DNA from: Ideonella_A sp963843805
GTDB taxonomy: Bacteria; Pseudomonadota; Gammaproteobacteria; Burkholderiales; Burkholderiaceae_C
Direction of reading: 5' to 3'
Assembly (NCBI GenBank): GCA_963843805.1
Contig: CAWJLY010000001.1
Span: forward strand, 744,001-808,000
Length of the DNA stretch: 64,000 nucleotides
Under the pieces are notes generated by a model that did not search any database, had not been told where the DNA came from, and was given only the letters and a program-made list of their open reading frames with translations. This document shows positions 1-7,985 of the stretch, in pieces (positions within the stretch are counted from its first letter, which is position 1; each line of letters starts with the position of its first letter). A program made the position numbers and the translations under genes.

Positions 1-1
1 A

Positions 2-166
2 ATCACCATCGGCATCGTCGATCGGGCCACCGCTGCACGCTTCGACGCCGTGTTCGAAAAATACATGCCGGGTTGCGAAGAGATCAAGCTCGAAACCTGG
101 CGCAAGCGGGGCTGGTGGCACAAGCTCAAGGACAACGGGTACTACTTGTTCAACGAGTTGCTGTAG
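2..166 (+). CDS. C-terminal end of a phospholipase D-like (cardiolipin synthase-type) protein, 5' partial
   Basis: Only the last 54 codons are present; the gene begins before the window and ends at TAG 164-166. The tail carries the pattern ARFDAVF, then EEIKLETW, then RGWWHKLKDNGYYLF and a final NELL. This resembles the C-terminus after the second HKD domain in bacterial phospholipase D/cardiolipin synthase proteins. That family transfers or hydrolyses phosphatidyl groups at the inner membrane. The HKD motifs themselves lie outside the window, so the call rests on the tail alone and is tentative. The neighbouring deaminase runs the other way and converges on it. Confidence 0.45.
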   Translation: MTIGIVDRATAARFDAVFEKYMPGCEEIKLETWRKRGWWHKLKDNGYYLFNELL

Positions 167-278
167 CGGCCCGCGATACCGCTCAACCGACGCAGCCAAT
201 CACCACACCAGCCTTCCCGGAACACCCTGTGCCGCCCGGTGGGTCAAGCGCAACAGCTCGAAGCAGGTTTGTCGGTAC

Positions 279-800
279 CTACCGAGTGGCCCAGAAAGCG
301 CGTTGCATCGCAATCGTTTCAGCAGCGATTTCGGGGATCGGCCCGATCAGGTCGACCGGCTTCTGGCCATGATCGAAAACATACCGCGACGACACGTTCA
401 AGGTCGGATTTTCGCTGTGGTTGCCGGTTTCGGCCAGCAACTCCATCTCGGTCATTGCAAAGACGACGCGGCCGATATGGGCCCAATAAGCCGTGCCGGC
501 GCACATGCAGCAGGGTTCGACCGCCGTGTACAAGGTGCAACCCCAGAGAAACTGCGGCGAGAAGTTGCTTGCAGCCACGCGCGCCAGGGTGGCCTCGGCG
601 TGGTTGACGGTATCGATGTTGCATTGCTCGAGCAGCACGGTTTCATGATCGGGGCCGACCAGGACGGCGCCGAACGGATGGTGCCCGAGTTCGAGCGCGC
701 GTTGCGCCACCTGGTTGGAGCGCCGCAGATGACGCAGCATCTGCTCGCGGCTCGGCCTTGAAGGACGGTTGCCGACAATCGGGTGCGCGGATGTCGTCAT
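279..800 (-). CDS. Nucleoside deaminase (cytidine/deoxycytidylate deaminase superfamily)
   Basis: Probably a zinc-dependent deaminase of a free base or nucleoside, of the guanine/cytosine/tRNA-adenosine deaminase type, acting in the cytoplasm. From the ATG at 798-800 the protein has 173 residues. The zinc site is complete: HAE at about 68-70 (His ligand and catalytic Glu) and PCCMC at about 96-100 (two Cys ligands). A longer frame runs upstream to 1082, but it would enter the divergent DUF1615 gene, so the internal ATG is preferred. The true substrate cannot be read from the motifs. It shares a roughly 100-bp divergent promoter region with the lipoprotein gene at 901. Confidence 0.85.
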   Translation of the reverse strand: MTTSAHPIVGNRPSRPSREQMLRHLRRSNQVAQRALELGHHPFGAVLVGPDHETVLLEQCNIDTVNHAEATLARVAASNFSPQFLWGCTLYTAVEPCCMCAGTAYWAHIGRVVFAMTEMELLAETGNHSENPTLNVSSRYVFDHGQKPVDLIGPIPEIAAETIAMQRAFWATR

Positions 801-900
801 GAGTTGTTCCCGTTTCAGTCGGTACGGATTCTCGCGCGGCGCAGAGGCGTCCAGGCGCGTGACTGCGTTGCTGCATGCAGAGCAGGATAATCCGGTCACC

Positions 901-2034
901 ATGACTCGCCCTGGCCGCCATCTTGCTGCAACCACCATGCTGGTCGGCAGCGCGCTGCTTGCGGGCTGCGCGGTCGAGCAACAAGTCTTGCGCCCGCAGC
1001 CTTCGCCGAACGAGGTGCGTGCGCAGATTGTTGCGCTGATGCCGCCAGGCACCGCCGACCGGGCTGGCTGGGCAGTCGACATCTATGCGGCGCTGGCGGT
1101 CTTGAAAATCGAGCCGACGCCGAGCAACCTGTGTTCCGTGCTGGCGGTCACCGAACAGGAGTCGACCTATCGCGCCGACCCGTCGGTCCCCGGGTTGGCA
1201 AAGATTGCCTGGACCGAGATCGACCGCAAGGCCGAGCGTGCCGGCATCCCGAAGCTGCTGGTGCACGCTGCGTTGCAGATCAAGTCGCCGAACGGTCGCA
1301 GCTTCAGCGATCGAATCGACGCCGCCAAGACCGAGAAGCAACTCAGCGATTTGTTCGAGGATTTCATCGGCATGGTGCCACTCGGCAATCGCCTGTTCGC
1401 TGGTTACAACCCGGTGCGCACCGGCGGGCCCATGCAGGTCAGCATTGCGTTTGCCGAGCGTCACGCCAAACAGAAACCGTACCCTTATCCGATCGACGGC
1501 AGCATCCGCGATGAGGTGTTCAGCCGGCGCGGTGGCCTCTATTTCGGCATCGCCCACCTGCTCGACTATCCGGCCCGTTATGAGCAGCCGATCTACCGCT
1601 ACGCCGATTTCAACGCCGGACACTACGCCAGCCGCAATGCCGCATTTCAGCAGGCCGTCAGCACGGCATCGGGAATTCCGCTCGATCTCGATGGTGATCT
1701 GGTTCGCGAGGGCGGCGATGACGACAAGCCCGGGCAGACCGAACTGGCGGTGCGCACGCTCGGCTCAAGACTGGGCGTCAGCAACGCGGCAATCCGCCGT
1801 GTCCTGGAGCAAGGCGACCGGGCTGATTTCGATCAGACCGATCTTTACCGCCGAGTCTTCGAACTGGCCGAACAATTCGAGCGCCGTGCCCTGCCGCGCG
1901 CGGTGTTGCCGCGGATCAAGTTGAGCAGCCCGAAGATCACGCGGCAATTGACCACCGAGTGGTTTGCGCGCCGCGTCGACGATCGGCACCGGCGTTGTCT
2001 GGCACGCGATGGGCGCGTACCGGATGGTTCCTGA
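901..2034 (+). CDS. DUF1615 family lipoprotein
   Basis: A 377-residue predicted lipoprotein. It starts with a signal peptide that ends in a lipobox-like LLAGC at about residue 20, so it should be anchored in the periplasm. The body matches my recollection of the DUF1615 family (conserved stretches TEQESTY, LFEDFIGM, TGGPMQVS, RGGLYFGIAHL). The TEQES and GPMQVS pieces resemble the Glu and substrate regions of lysozyme-like folds, so a peptidoglycan-related role is possible but unproven. ATG 901 was chosen over the ATG at 769 because it places the lipobox correctly. The stop directly abuts the stop of the convergent Crp gene at 2035. Confidence 0.8.
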   Translation: MTRPGRHLAATTMLVGSALLAGCAVEQQVLRPQPSPNEVRAQIVALMPPGTADRAGWAVDIYAALAVLKIEPTPSNLCSVLAVTEQESTYRADPSVPGLAKIAWTEIDRKAERAGIPKLLVHAALQIKSPNGRSFSDRIDAAKTEKQLSDLFEDFIGMVPLGNRLFAGYNPVRTGGPMQVSIAFAERHAKQKPYPYPIDGSIRDEVFSRRGGLYFGIAHLLDYPARYEQPIYRYADFNAGHYASRNAAFQQAVSTASGIPLDLDGDLVREGGDDDKPGQTELAVRTLGSRLGVSNAAIRRVLEQGDRADFDQTDLYRRVFELAEQFERRALPRAVLPRIKLSSPKITRQLTTEWFARRVDDRHRRCLARDGRVPDGS

Positions 2035-2682
2035 TCACCAGTTGCCCGGCAGCGGGCGCAGCAGAACCAGTTGGCGCCCGGGATCGACGCGCAGATACGC
2101 GCCACGTGCCAGATCTTTCATCAGCCGGCTGATCATTTCGCGTGAGCAGCCGACGCGCGACGCGATCTCGCCATGGGTCAGCCGATCAGCAACCACCCGG
2201 CTGCCGTCGTCGCGCGGACTGGCCAGCGAGTCGAGCAGCTGAACCAGGCGCGGATAGACGTCGAGCAAGGCCATGCTGCGGGCGCTGGCGGTGGCCATGC
2301 GCGCCCGGGAGATGACGCGCCGCAGCAGCTCGAACGCGAATTCGGGGTTCTCCGCAATATGCTGCAGCAATGTTCGCCTGCCGATCACTGCACAACAAGT
2401 AGCGGCAAGCGTCGACACGTTGGCCGAGCGCGGGCCGCCGTCGAGGCTCATTTCGCCGAAATAGTCACCCGGACCGTAGCTGCCGTAGATCACCTCACGG
2501 TCGCGGTTGTCGACCGAATAGGCCTTGACCCGCCCGCTCAGCACCACGTACAGGCTGTCGCCGAATTCGCCCTCCTGGATCAGCAGGGTGCCTTTGCGGT
2601 AACGCCTGATCTCGCCGCGTTCGGCCAGATCGCGCAATGGCGCGGGCAAGATGTCGAGTGGCGGCGGTGGCGGCAAGGGCAT
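2035..2682 (-). CDS. Crp/Fnr family transcriptional regulator
   Basis: A 215-residue regulator with the usual two domains. An N-terminal cyclic-nucleotide-binding beta-barrel covers about 20-130 (GTLLIQEGEFGDSLYVVLSG, later GPGDYFGEMSLDGG with a PRSA segment as in cAMP-binding pockets). A C-terminal winged helix covers about 150-210 (LTHGEIASRVGCSREMISRL). The GEMSLDGGPRSA segment resembles the phosphate-binding cassette that contacts cAMP, so it is probably Crp-like. I see no Fnr-type cysteine cluster at the N-terminus. A near-Crp palindrome lies about 1 kb away at 3671-3685, in front of the PAS-LuxR gene. Confidence 0.9.
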   Translation of the reverse strand: MPLPPPPPLDILPAPLRDLAERGEIRRYRKGTLLIQEGEFGDSLYVVLSGRVKAYSVDNRDREVIYGSYGPGDYFGEMSLDGGPRSANVSTLAATCCAVIGRRTLLQHIAENPEFAFELLRRVISRARMATASARSMALLDVYPRLVQLLDSLASPRDDGSRVVADRLTHGEIASRVGCSREMISRLMKDLARGAYLRVDPGRQLVLLRPLPGNW

Positions 2683-2776
2683 GGCTGGCCGAAGAGCCAG
2701 TGAACGCCCGACGGTCAGCCATTATGGCCATTGAGTATGGGCCGGTTCGGCGATTAGCCAATGTCTCGCCAGCCTA

Positions 2777-3568
2777 CTACGACCGCAACAGGACAAGCCG
2801 TCGGCTCGCCACCGCGGCATTCGCCGCCGGCCCTTGTTCGCGGTGCAGGATACCCAGCAGGGGCGGCAAGGTGGCCAGCTGGTTGAGCAGGCTGCGGATG
2901 CTGCCGGCCCCGGTCTTGGCGCGGATGCTGCCGATCTGCGTGCGAACGGTTGCAATTGCCACCCCGTGCTGGCGCGCCAGCTCGGTGGGTTGCAGACCAT
3001 TGCCAAGCGCCAGCAAGACCCGCGTTTCACCTGAACTCAAGCCGTGCAGACGGGCAAACGACTCGATCGCCAACTGGCCGCCGATGCGCCGTTTGCCGAG
3101 CATCAGCAGCACGGCGTGACGGGGCGGCTGCGCTTGCCCGCGCACGTCGGTTCCGGCGTCGTAACCGCAAAGCGGCACGACGGACAGATTGATCCGCTCG
3201 TCGGTCGGTGTGTGCAGACCAACCAGCTTGCGCAAGCCACGACGCGACGCCCCGTCGATGGCCGCCTGCACGACCGGCGCGTTGCGCGGATCACGCGAGC
3301 TCAGTTGGCCCTCGATCAGCTGCAGCGGATGATCGTTGCGCAACTCGGCATGGGCGGCCGGATTGGCATGAACCACATGGCCCGATTCGTCGAGCAGCAG
3401 CACGCCGTAGTCGATTTCTGCCAGCGCCACCCGCAGCCAATGAAACGCGGCACCGGCGATGCCGGAAGAGCGCAGGCATTCGCCGCTCCAGCCGGTTGAC
3501 GAACAAGGCGCGCCGTCGGCGCCTGGTCGAGTGGCGGCGGTTGCCTCTTTGAATCCCTGTTCAAGCAT
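2777..3568 (-). CDS. PAS-domain LuxR-type (helix-turn-helix) transcriptional regulator
   Basis: A 263-residue cytoplasmic DNA-binding regulator. The centre (about 60-110) looks like a PAS sensor domain (YGVLLLDESGHVVHANPAA). The C-terminus carries a GerE/LuxR helix-turn-helix (LSSGETRVLLALGNG, then ELARQHGVAIATVRTQIGSI). No receiver domain is present, so it is not a classical response regulator. The ATG at 3566-3568 is preceded by GGGGAG; a longer frame would need a TTG at 3646. It follows the Crp-like gene's upstream side on the same strand with about 95 bp between. The ligand of the PAS domain is unknown. Confidence 0.8.
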   Translation of the reverse strand: MLEQGFKEATAATRPGADGAPCSSTGWSGECLRSSGIAGAAFHWLRVALAEIDYGVLLLDESGHVVHANPAAHAELRNDHPLQLIEGQLSSRDPRNAPVVQAAIDGASRRGLRKLVGLHTPTDERINLSVVPLCGYDAGTDVRGQAQPPRHAVLLMLGKRRIGGQLAIESFARLHGLSSGETRVLLALGNGLQPTELARQHGVAIATVRTQIGSIRAKTGAGSIRSLLNQLATLPPLLGILHREQGPAANAAVASRRLVLLRS

Positions 3569-3670
3569 GATGTCCAGCTCCCCGTTTGCAACGGATCGAA
3601 GTGCCGTTGTCTTGGGTGCCAGATTAGGAAAAGCCGCCTGCAACAAGTGGTAACTATGAACGGCCTGAAT

Positions 3671-3685
3671 TGTGATTTATTCACA
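3671..3685. promoter_or_regulatory. Crp/Fnr-like palindrome TGTGA-N5-TCACA
   Basis: TGTGATTTATTCACA is a perfect inverted repeat of TGTGA/TCACA with a 5-base centre. E. coli Crp sites have a 6-base centre, so this is close to but not a textbook site. It lies about 100 bp upstream of the PAS-LuxR start codon, in an AT-rich patch of an otherwise GC-rich region, and near a Crp/Fnr-type gene. Binding is inference. Confidence 0.4.
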
Positions 3686-3721
3686 CACTGCGAACGGCGA
3701 GCCTGCAGCTTCGATCGGCTT

Positions 3722-3988
3722 TCAACGGCCGCCCCGAGCCGTGTCGGCCACCGGTCTTTCAGCGGCCAGCATGTCGCCGTCGCGCGAGCGATTGCCTGTC
3801 ACGACGACGCGAGGCATGTCGTAGATCGGCATCGCGGGCCGTGCCGAGTTGATCCGGGCCGGCGCCCGCACCGCCATGGTTGGCGCAGGCGTCGGCTTCT
3901 GCTCGTCTGCCAGCCCGATCCAGACGCCGGCAGCCAACACCCCACCCACAGCGGCCAATGCGGCCGCATTGAACAGATCGTCGAACAT
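3722..3988 (-). CDS. Small hypothetical protein with one N-terminal membrane segment
   Basis: An 88-residue protein of unknown function. Residues 8-27 form one hydrophobic segment (AAALAAVGGVLAAGVWIGLA), so it is probably an inner-membrane anchor with the rest outside or in the cytoplasm. The remainder is rich in Pro, Ala and Arg with no recognisable domain. The ATG at 3986-3988 is preceded by a GAAGG-like site. A longer frame upstream lacks support. Codon use and a good ribosome site make it plausible, but no family is recognised. Confidence 0.5.
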   Translation of the reverse strand: MFDDLFNAAALAAVGGVLAAGVWIGLADEQKPTPAPTMAVRAPARINSARPAMPIYDMPRVVVTGNRSRDGDMLAAERPVADTARGGR

Positions 3989-4182
3989 GATGAGAACCTT
4001 CGATTGGATTGGTTGGTCGTGACGACGATGCCAACGCGGCAACACGTTCACACGTGCCCGTTGTCGAATCCACACCGGTCGCCGCTGCAGGCGTCACGCG
4101 GTGACACACGCAGCGCCGCCAAGGTAACGCGAGCCCGGCCTCAGCGCATCCACAAGCAAGCGGAGACGGGAGGCGTGTCGGG

Positions 4183-6342
4183 TCAGCCAGCCAGGCCAGT
4201 CAAACGCGCCAACCAGCCGAACCGCCACGCCATCACGACCAGGGCCAACAGCAGAATTGCCAGCAGCCACAGGGTGCGGCTCGCATGGTCAGGCTCGTAG
4301 GGATCCTTCATCCGCCGCTCTGCTCCGGCAGGCAGCTTGGCGGTACGCGTCAGCGACGCGCCCAGCGGTACATTGATTCGCATACGCCCGTTGATCGCCC
4401 ATCCGCTGGCATCGAGAATCGGCCCGAGGCTGCGCTGGCGAAGCTTCAGCCAGGCGATCAACATGCTGGGCCCTGATATCGCCAGGACAATGCCGAAGAG
4501 GCCGACCGGAATCCACCAGCCCAGATCCACGAACTTGGTGAACACGCCGACCAGCACCGCGCTGATGCTGCCAAGCGCAACCCCGAGCGCCGCAACCGTG
4601 CCGACATCGATGCGGCGCTGACCATCGGCGCTCACCGGGGCAGCGCCACCCGCGGGTTTCGCCGCTACCTTGTCCAGCGTGGCCGCGCGCAGAGCTGCAG
4701 CGTCGAGGCGGCCTTGCGACTTCTGCTCGCTGGCGGCGGCACGCTTGGCCACCTGCTCTTCGATCAGCCGGACGAACTTCTTGTAGGGCGCAAAAAAGGC
4801 CTGGCGCACGCTCAACGGGTTTTCGATCACCTTGGTGATGGTGGCGTCCCAGTCGTCACCGCGGCGGTCGTAGAAGATGCCGTTGCGCCCGGCGAACAGA
4901 AAATCGACATCACCCGCCGTGAACGCGGCAACGATGGTTTTTTTCTTGCCCTGACGGCTGCAGTCGCAATAGGCGAGGTAGGTCTTGGCCAACCCGGCCA
5001 GCTTGGCGTGTTTGGCCACATCGTCGACCTCGATCACCAGCTGGCAGCTGCGCGCATCGAGGTAAAGCACGCCAGCCTCGAAGATGGCACCCTGGCGGCT
5101 GTAGAACTCCGAAAACGAAACAAAGTTGTTCAGCAGATGGACCAGATCACGCTGATAGCGCAGCATCTTCTCGAGCACCAGCACACGGGGGTTGGCGGGA
5201 CCGGCATCGGCATCGCGCGCAATCAACTGTTCGAGCCGCTGGTGCAGATCGTCGTCGAGAATCGCTTCAAGCTCGGCTGCCGGCAAGCTGTCGAGCGTCG
5301 TCTTCGGTCGCTCGGCCAGCCAGACGCCGCACGGCGACAGCGTGTTTTTCAGGCGATGCCAGTCGGCTTCGCTCAACTCGTCGAGTGATCGGCCGAGCAG
5401 CGGCTCGGCGGCATGGCTGCGAAAAATATCGATGCGGGATGCCCAGGCCGGGTTGAGTCGCTCATGCAGCGGCAATGATCGACCCGGCGCAGCGGTTGCC
5501 AACGGCATCTGCTCGATGCCGCTGCTGGTTGCGTCGAGCACCGCGCCATGCAGCGCGTGGTATTCATCGACTGTGGGATTCAGCGGCGCCGCGGCGTTCG
5601 GATCGAAAGCCGCCAGTTGACAACGAACAAAAAAATCGTCGACCTTGTCGCGAACCGCCAGCAGGGCTTCCGCTGCCGCACGTGAATCATCGCCGAGTGG
5701 TGCCAGCCTGGCGTCGCCGAGCGGCTTGGCGCGCCAGTCGCGCAATTGCCTGGCTTGCGTGAAGAAGGTCGCGGCGTGCGCGGCGTCGATGCCGAGCTTG
5801 CCGTTGCGATCGGCCACACCGCCGACGGCATCGATGATCTGCTGGATCAGTTGCGCCACCTGCGGATCATCGGCGGCAGCTTCCGGAATCACACCGTCGC
5901 CGTTCAGCCCTCGCTCGCTCAGCAAACCCTGGCGTTGTGCCAGATCGGCCAGCGAGATCGTCTGCGAATCCGCCTTGCCGATGACCTTCAGCAGCGCGCG
6001 CGCCTCGTCAGCGAACGAGCGCCCTTCATCGCTCTCGGCCTTGATCGCAGCGACCGGAATGCTGTCGCCGCCTTTCATCAGCAGATCGGGATCGACAAAG
6101 TGATCGCGGACCCAACGGCTCACCGCCACCAATTCGGGCGGGCGGACCCGGCCGTCACCATTGCTGTCGATCAGATCGAGGGTTCGCGGGTCGAATTCGA
6201 CACCGCGGGTCGGGCAGGCCAGCGCAACCCACAGCTTCTGGTCGAGATTTTCGAGGTTGACGATATCCGCGCCGTTGCGGATCACGACTTGATCGATGCC
6301 GCCTGAGCGGATGAACTTCCAACGGTGGTCAAGGCTGTCCAT
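4183..6342 (-). CDS. Large EF-hand-containing membrane protein of unknown function
   Basis: A 719-residue protein. A canonical EF-hand calcium loop lies at residues 59-70 (DSNGDGRVRPPE). A second calcium-type stretch, LNGDGVIPE, lies near 145. The last 150 residues hold about three hydrophobic segments (around AALGVALGSISAVLVGVF, IPVGLFGIVLAISGP and LWLLAILLLALVVMAW). The long middle part is probably soluble. Proteins of this build occur as conserved hypotheticals in proteobacteria; I know no assigned function. It ends close to the maiA stop/start region: maiA lies 5 bp upstream on the same strand, so the two may be co-transcribed. Confidence 0.7.
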   Translation of the reverse strand: MDSLDHRWKFIRSGGIDQVVIRNGADIVNLENLDQKLWVALACPTRGVEFDPRTLDLIDSNGDGRVRPPELVAVSRWVRDHFVDPDLLMKGGDSIPVAAIKAESDEGRSFADEARALLKVIGKADSQTISLADLAQRQGLLSERGLNGDGVIPEAAADDPQVAQLIQQIIDAVGGVADRNGKLGIDAAHAATFFTQARQLRDWRAKPLGDARLAPLGDDSRAAAEALLAVRDKVDDFFVRCQLAAFDPNAAAPLNPTVDEYHALHGAVLDATSSGIEQMPLATAAPGRSLPLHERLNPAWASRIDIFRSHAAEPLLGRSLDELSEADWHRLKNTLSPCGVWLAERPKTTLDSLPAAELEAILDDDLHQRLEQLIARDADAGPANPRVLVLEKMLRYQRDLVHLLNNFVSFSEFYSRQGAIFEAGVLYLDARSCQLVIEVDDVAKHAKLAGLAKTYLAYCDCSRQGKKKTIVAAFTAGDVDFLFAGRNGIFYDRRGDDWDATITKVIENPLSVRQAFFAPYKKFVRLIEEQVAKRAAASEQKSQGRLDAAALRAATLDKVAAKPAGGAAPVSADGQRRIDVGTVAALGVALGSISAVLVGVFTKFVDLGWWIPVGLFGIVLAISGPSMLIAWLKLRQRSLGPILDASGWAINGRMRINVPLGASLTRTAKLPAGAERRMKDPYEPDHASRTLWLLAILLLALVVMAWRFGWLARLTGLAG

Positions 6343-6347
6343 CTGCT

Positions 6348-6986
6348 TCAGGCGGCGTCGGGTTGGGCAGCCGGCGTGGCACGCCGGAATGCGTCGATGC
6401 CTGAACAGGCCGCATCCACCGCCGAGATCGTCGGCCAGCGCGACAGCTCGACCTTGAAGCGGCGTGCACTTTCGATCTGCGGCACCAGATAGACATCAGC
6501 GAGAGTCGGCGCATCGCCGAAGCAGAAATCGCCACGCTGCGGGTCGGCGGTCAACAGCGTCTCGATGGCATCGAAACCAGCACCGATCCAGTTGCCGCAC
6601 CAGCGATTGATCACCGCTTCGTCGGCCCCAAAATCATGGCGCAGGGTCTCCAGCACACGGCGGTTGTTCAACGGATGGATGTCGCAGCCGACGATCGCCG
6701 CCAGCGCCCTGACCCGGGCCCGCTGCTGCACATCGGCCGGCAGCAACGGTGGTTGCGGGAACCGCTCTTCCAGCCATTCGATGATGGCCGGCGACTGAAT
6801 CAGCACCTGATCGTCGACTTCGAGCGCCGGCACCAGCGCCTGCGGATTGATCGCGCGAAAGCCCGGCAGCAAATGGTGCTCGTGGCGCAAATCGATCGCC
6901 AGGTACTCGTACGAGAGGCCCTTCAGGTTCAACGCGATGCGCAATCGATGCGAGGTTCCGCTGCGAAAGAAATTGTGCAGTTTCAT
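6348..6986 (-). CDS. maiA: Maleylacetoacetate isomerase (glutathione S-transferase zeta class)
   Basis: A 212-residue cytoplasmic enzyme. MaiA converts maleylacetoacetate to fumarylacetoacetate with glutathione in tyrosine/homogentisate or gentisate breakdown. The N-terminal thioredoxin-like half shows SGTSHRLRIALNLKG (glutathione site, Ser-rich as in zeta GSTs), NPQALVPAL and SPAIIEWLEE. The C-terminal helical half carries IHPLNNRRVL and the typical APTLADVYLVPQ. Size matches the family. No homogentisate or gentisate genes are in the window. A truncated MarR gene starts 42 bp away on the other strand, an arrangement in which MarR would normally control maiA. Confidence 0.85.
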   Translation of the reverse strand: MKLHNFFRSGTSHRLRIALNLKGLSYEYLAIDLRHEHHLLPGFRAINPQALVPALEVDDQVLIQSPAIIEWLEERFPQPPLLPADVQQRARVRALAAIVGCDIHPLNNRRVLETLRHDFGADEAVINRWCGNWIGAGFDAIETLLTADPQRGDFCFGDAPTLADVYLVPQIESARRFKVELSRWPTISAVDAACSGIDAFRRATPAAQPDAA

Positions 6987-7028
6987 GGTGACGGTTTCGT
7001 CGCTGATCGACCTGGCGACAAGATTTGC

Positions 7029-7250
7029 ATGCTGACAATCAGTGCAATGATATCGTCCGCCCGAACCGCGTCAGCGGGTGCTGCTGCGACCCAGCCAGCC
7101 ACGAATCGACCAACCGAATCCGCGCTCAGGCTGGACGATCTGCCCGGCCACCAGATTCGGCGCCTGCAGCAGATTGCGGTGGCAATCTTCATGCAGGAGA
7201 CCGCCGCATTCGGCGTCACGCCGGTGCAGTTTGCGGCGCTGCAGACGAGG
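7029..7250 (+). pseudogene. Truncated MarR-family regulator (N-terminal remnant)
   Basis: From ATG 7029 the frame encodes about 70 residues that look like the start of a MarR regulator: LRLDDLPGHQIRRLQQIAVAIF, then TAAFGVTPVQFAALQ, which is the first dimerisation helix and the start of the winged helix. After about 7250 the similarity stops abruptly. The frame stays open to 7409, but the sequence becomes non-MarR and runs into the 3' end of the convergent phosphatase gene. The recognition helix and wing are missing, so the product could not bind DNA. The divergent position beside maiA suggests it once regulated maiA. A deletion that joined it to the phosphatase gene is the simplest explanation. 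Confidence 0.65.
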
Positions 7251-7294
7251 CCGAGCCCTCACTCAGGACACCGGTGCATACGCAACCAGTCCGC

Positions 7295-7900
7295 TCAGGG
7301 CGCCGCAATTTCACCGATCAGGCGCGGCTCTGAACCCTTGACCAGCTCGAACACCGCGCCAGCACCGGCAGCGATTCCCTCGTTGGTGAACGCACTGATC
7401 GTGACCTGATGAGTGACCAGCACGACCAGCTTGCCGTCGGCCGGCAAGTCGTTGATGAAACGGCGCAGCGCGATCAGTTGCGTGTCGCGATTGGCCGAGC
7501 GCTGAAAAAACGAATTCAGCGGCGGAAAGGCCTCCGGCGCTCCCAGTTTGAGCAGGCGAGCCGTTTCGAGGCAGCGGCACCATTGGCTCGAATACACCCT
7601 GGCACCGGTCACACCGGCGCTGGCGATCTGCTCGCCGAGCTGACTGGCCTGGGCCCGACCGGTGGCGTCGAGCAGACGCTGGGTCGAACATCGGCCCAAC
7701 TCGAAGCCGGGCGGATCGCCGACCCCTGGCGCATTGGCATGGCGCAACATCAGCACCCGACCAGGCTTGGCGAGTTCGTCCAACGCCAGGACAGGAGCCG
7801 CATGCGCCGCCGCTGCAACCAGCAGCAGGGCCGCAACAGCAAGCCGACCAACGAAGACGGCAACAAGGGTTGCAGGAAATGGCAAGGCGGGCTGCATCAT
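7295..7900 (-). CDS. Exported histidine phosphatase family protein
   Basis: About 200 residues with an N-terminal signal peptide (AALLLVAAAAHAAP), so it is probably periplasmic. The phosphohistidine motif of the histidine-phosphatase/phosphoglycerate-mutase superfamily appears as LMLRHAN in place of the usual RHG. A conserved YSSQWCRCLETA follows in the middle, and the second His is in VLVTHQVT. The replacement of RHG by RHA is common in this exported subfamily. The ATG at 7898-7900 is chosen; ATG 7912 is an alternative four codons upstream. The substrate is unknown. The C-terminus faces the MarR remnant. Confidence 0.8.
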   Translation of the reverse strand: MMQPALPFPATLVAVFVGRLAVAALLLVAAAAHAAPVLALDELAKPGRVLMLRHANAPGVGDPPGFELGRCSTQRLLDATGRAQASQLGEQIASAGVTGARVYSSQWCRCLETARLLKLGAPEAFPPLNSFFQRSANRDTQLIALRRFINDLPADGKLVVLVTHQVTISAFTNEGIAAGAGAVFELVKGSEPRLIGEIAAP

Positions 7901-7985
7901 GGCGCGGAGCATAGGACACTGCTGCCGGCGGCGCTGCCGCGCAGTTGATAGTCCATCTGCTGCAGGTCGGTTGCCATGTTGATCG

